Shown here: positions 63,669-64,000 of the stretch, piece after piece | How the letters are laid out: every line of letters begins with the position of its first letter | Numbering within the stretch: the stretch's first letter is position 1 | Program-made: the position numbers and the translations under genes | The notes under the pieces: generated by a model | What the model was told of the DNA's origin: nothing | What the model saw: only the letters and a program-made list of their open reading frames with translations | The model's database searches: none | Assembly (NCBI RefSeq): GCF_030373545.1 | Contig: NZ_JAUDCO010000006.1 | Coordinates: forward strand, 1 to 64,000 | Reading direction: 5' to 3' | Source: Collinsella tanakaei | Lineage (GTDB): Bacteria; Actinomycetota; Coriobacteriia; Coriobacteriales; Coriobacteriaceae | DNA: 64,000 nt

Positions 63669-64000
63669 GTTCGTCCTTTCGATCGGTGCTGTCGAGCCAC
63701 GCCTGCAAAAACAGGGATGCGGCGACCATATCGACCTTGCCGCGCATGCGGCGCTCGTCAAGACCCTGCTCGCGCAGGATACGCTTCGCCTCGCGCGACG
63801 AGAGGCGCTCATCGGCGAAGGCCAAAGGAAGCCCCAATCGCTCTGACAGCTCGCAGGCGATGGCCCTGATGCGCTCGGCCTGCGGCCCGTCCTCGCCGGA
63901 AAGCGTCTGGGGCAAACCGCACACCAGGATATCCGGCTCATGATCCTCGACGATGGCGCGAAAGGTCCGCGCGCATCCGATGACCTCGGCGGCAGGCAGC
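63661..64000 (-). CDS. ruvX: RuvX/YqgF putative Holliday junction resolvase (partial)
   Basis: The gene runs off the window end, so the N terminus with the first catalytic Asp is missing. The visible 112 residues include PDILVCGLPQTLSGEDGPQAERI, the FADERLSSREAKRIL segment and KVDMVAASLFLQAWLD, with the conserved acids of the RNase-H-like fold. YqgF proteins process 16S rRNA ends or act on junctions. It precedes mltG as in many actinobacteria. Confidence 0.9.
   Translation of the reverse strand, partial: LPAAEVIGCARTFRAIVEDHEPDILVCGLPQTLSGEDGPQAERIRAIACELSERLGLPLAFADERLSSREAKRILREQGLDERRMRGKVDMVAASLFLQAWLDSTDRKDERA

Overview
The window looks like chromosomal core DNA from a high-GC actinobacterium of the class Coriobacteriia, most like Collinsella. 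This rests on the high GC by eye, frequent GTG and TTG starts, good Shine-Dalgarno (SD) sites, T-tract terminators, and a gene order that mixes Firmicutes-like clusters (frr-pyrH-tsf-rpsB, mreBCD, rplU-rpmA-obg) with actinobacterial-type proteins. It is an inference; no rRNA or species marker is present. I see no phage, insertion sequence, CRISPR array, toxin-antitoxin or defence genes, and no gene-free gap above about 220 bases.

Layout. 1-240: two plus-strand tRNA genes (Ala-GGC and a CAT-anticodon tRNA), then a HAD phosphatase. 0.97-11.2 kb, minus strand: rpsB, tsf, pyrH, frr, uppS, cdsA, dxr, a site-2 protease, ispG and proS, i.e. translation plus isoprenoid and phospholipid precursors. 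11.4-18 kb: rplS, rnhB, yraN, comM, dprA, trmFO and a Xer recombinase, tightly coupled. 18-23.7 kb: rpsP, khpA, rimM, trmD, lepB, glyQ, glyS. 23.9-25.2 kb: dinB alone. 25.3-29.2 kb: rplU, rpmA, obg, nadD, yqeK, rsfS. 29.3-32.9 kb: a radical SAM protein with its DUF2344 partner, and a DUF697-like membrane protein. 33-41 kb: the rod-shape cluster (cyclophilin, TPR membrane protein, mreB, mreC, mreD, mrdA, rodA). 41-45 kb: a zinc-ribbon membrane protein and a CtpE/Exp7-like P-type ATPase, then tRNA-Arg(CCG).

45.4-53.8 kb is the only plus-strand protein-coding block: a compact aromatic amino-acid operon aroF-tyrA-aroB-aroA-aroC-pheA-aroE/K fusion-aroQ. It covers all steps from DAHP synthesis to chorismate plus the Phe and Tyr branch enzymes. 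53.8-64 kb returns to the minus strand: ruvX, mltG, a YqeG-type HAD phosphatase, a second shikimate-kinase-like gene, a second dehydroquinate-synthase-like gene, an Xaa-Pro peptidase, efp, asp23, nusB, xseB, tlyA, nadK, recN.

Most notable points: (1) the second AroB-like protein keeps the fold and length of AroB, but all three metal-ligand positions and the NAD and phosphate loops are replaced, and it is translationally coupled to an apparently intact shikimate-kinase-like protein. This looks like a shikimate pair released by the complete aro operon 7 kb away and possibly given another job. (2) The RseP-like protease carries a roughly 120-residue cytoplasmic insertion that begins with a winged-helix-like segment. 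(3) AroE and AroK are fused. (4) The P-type ATPase has PQGL in place of PEGL and a long basic tail with a repeated motif. (5) dinB appears to be transcribed as a leaderless mRNA.
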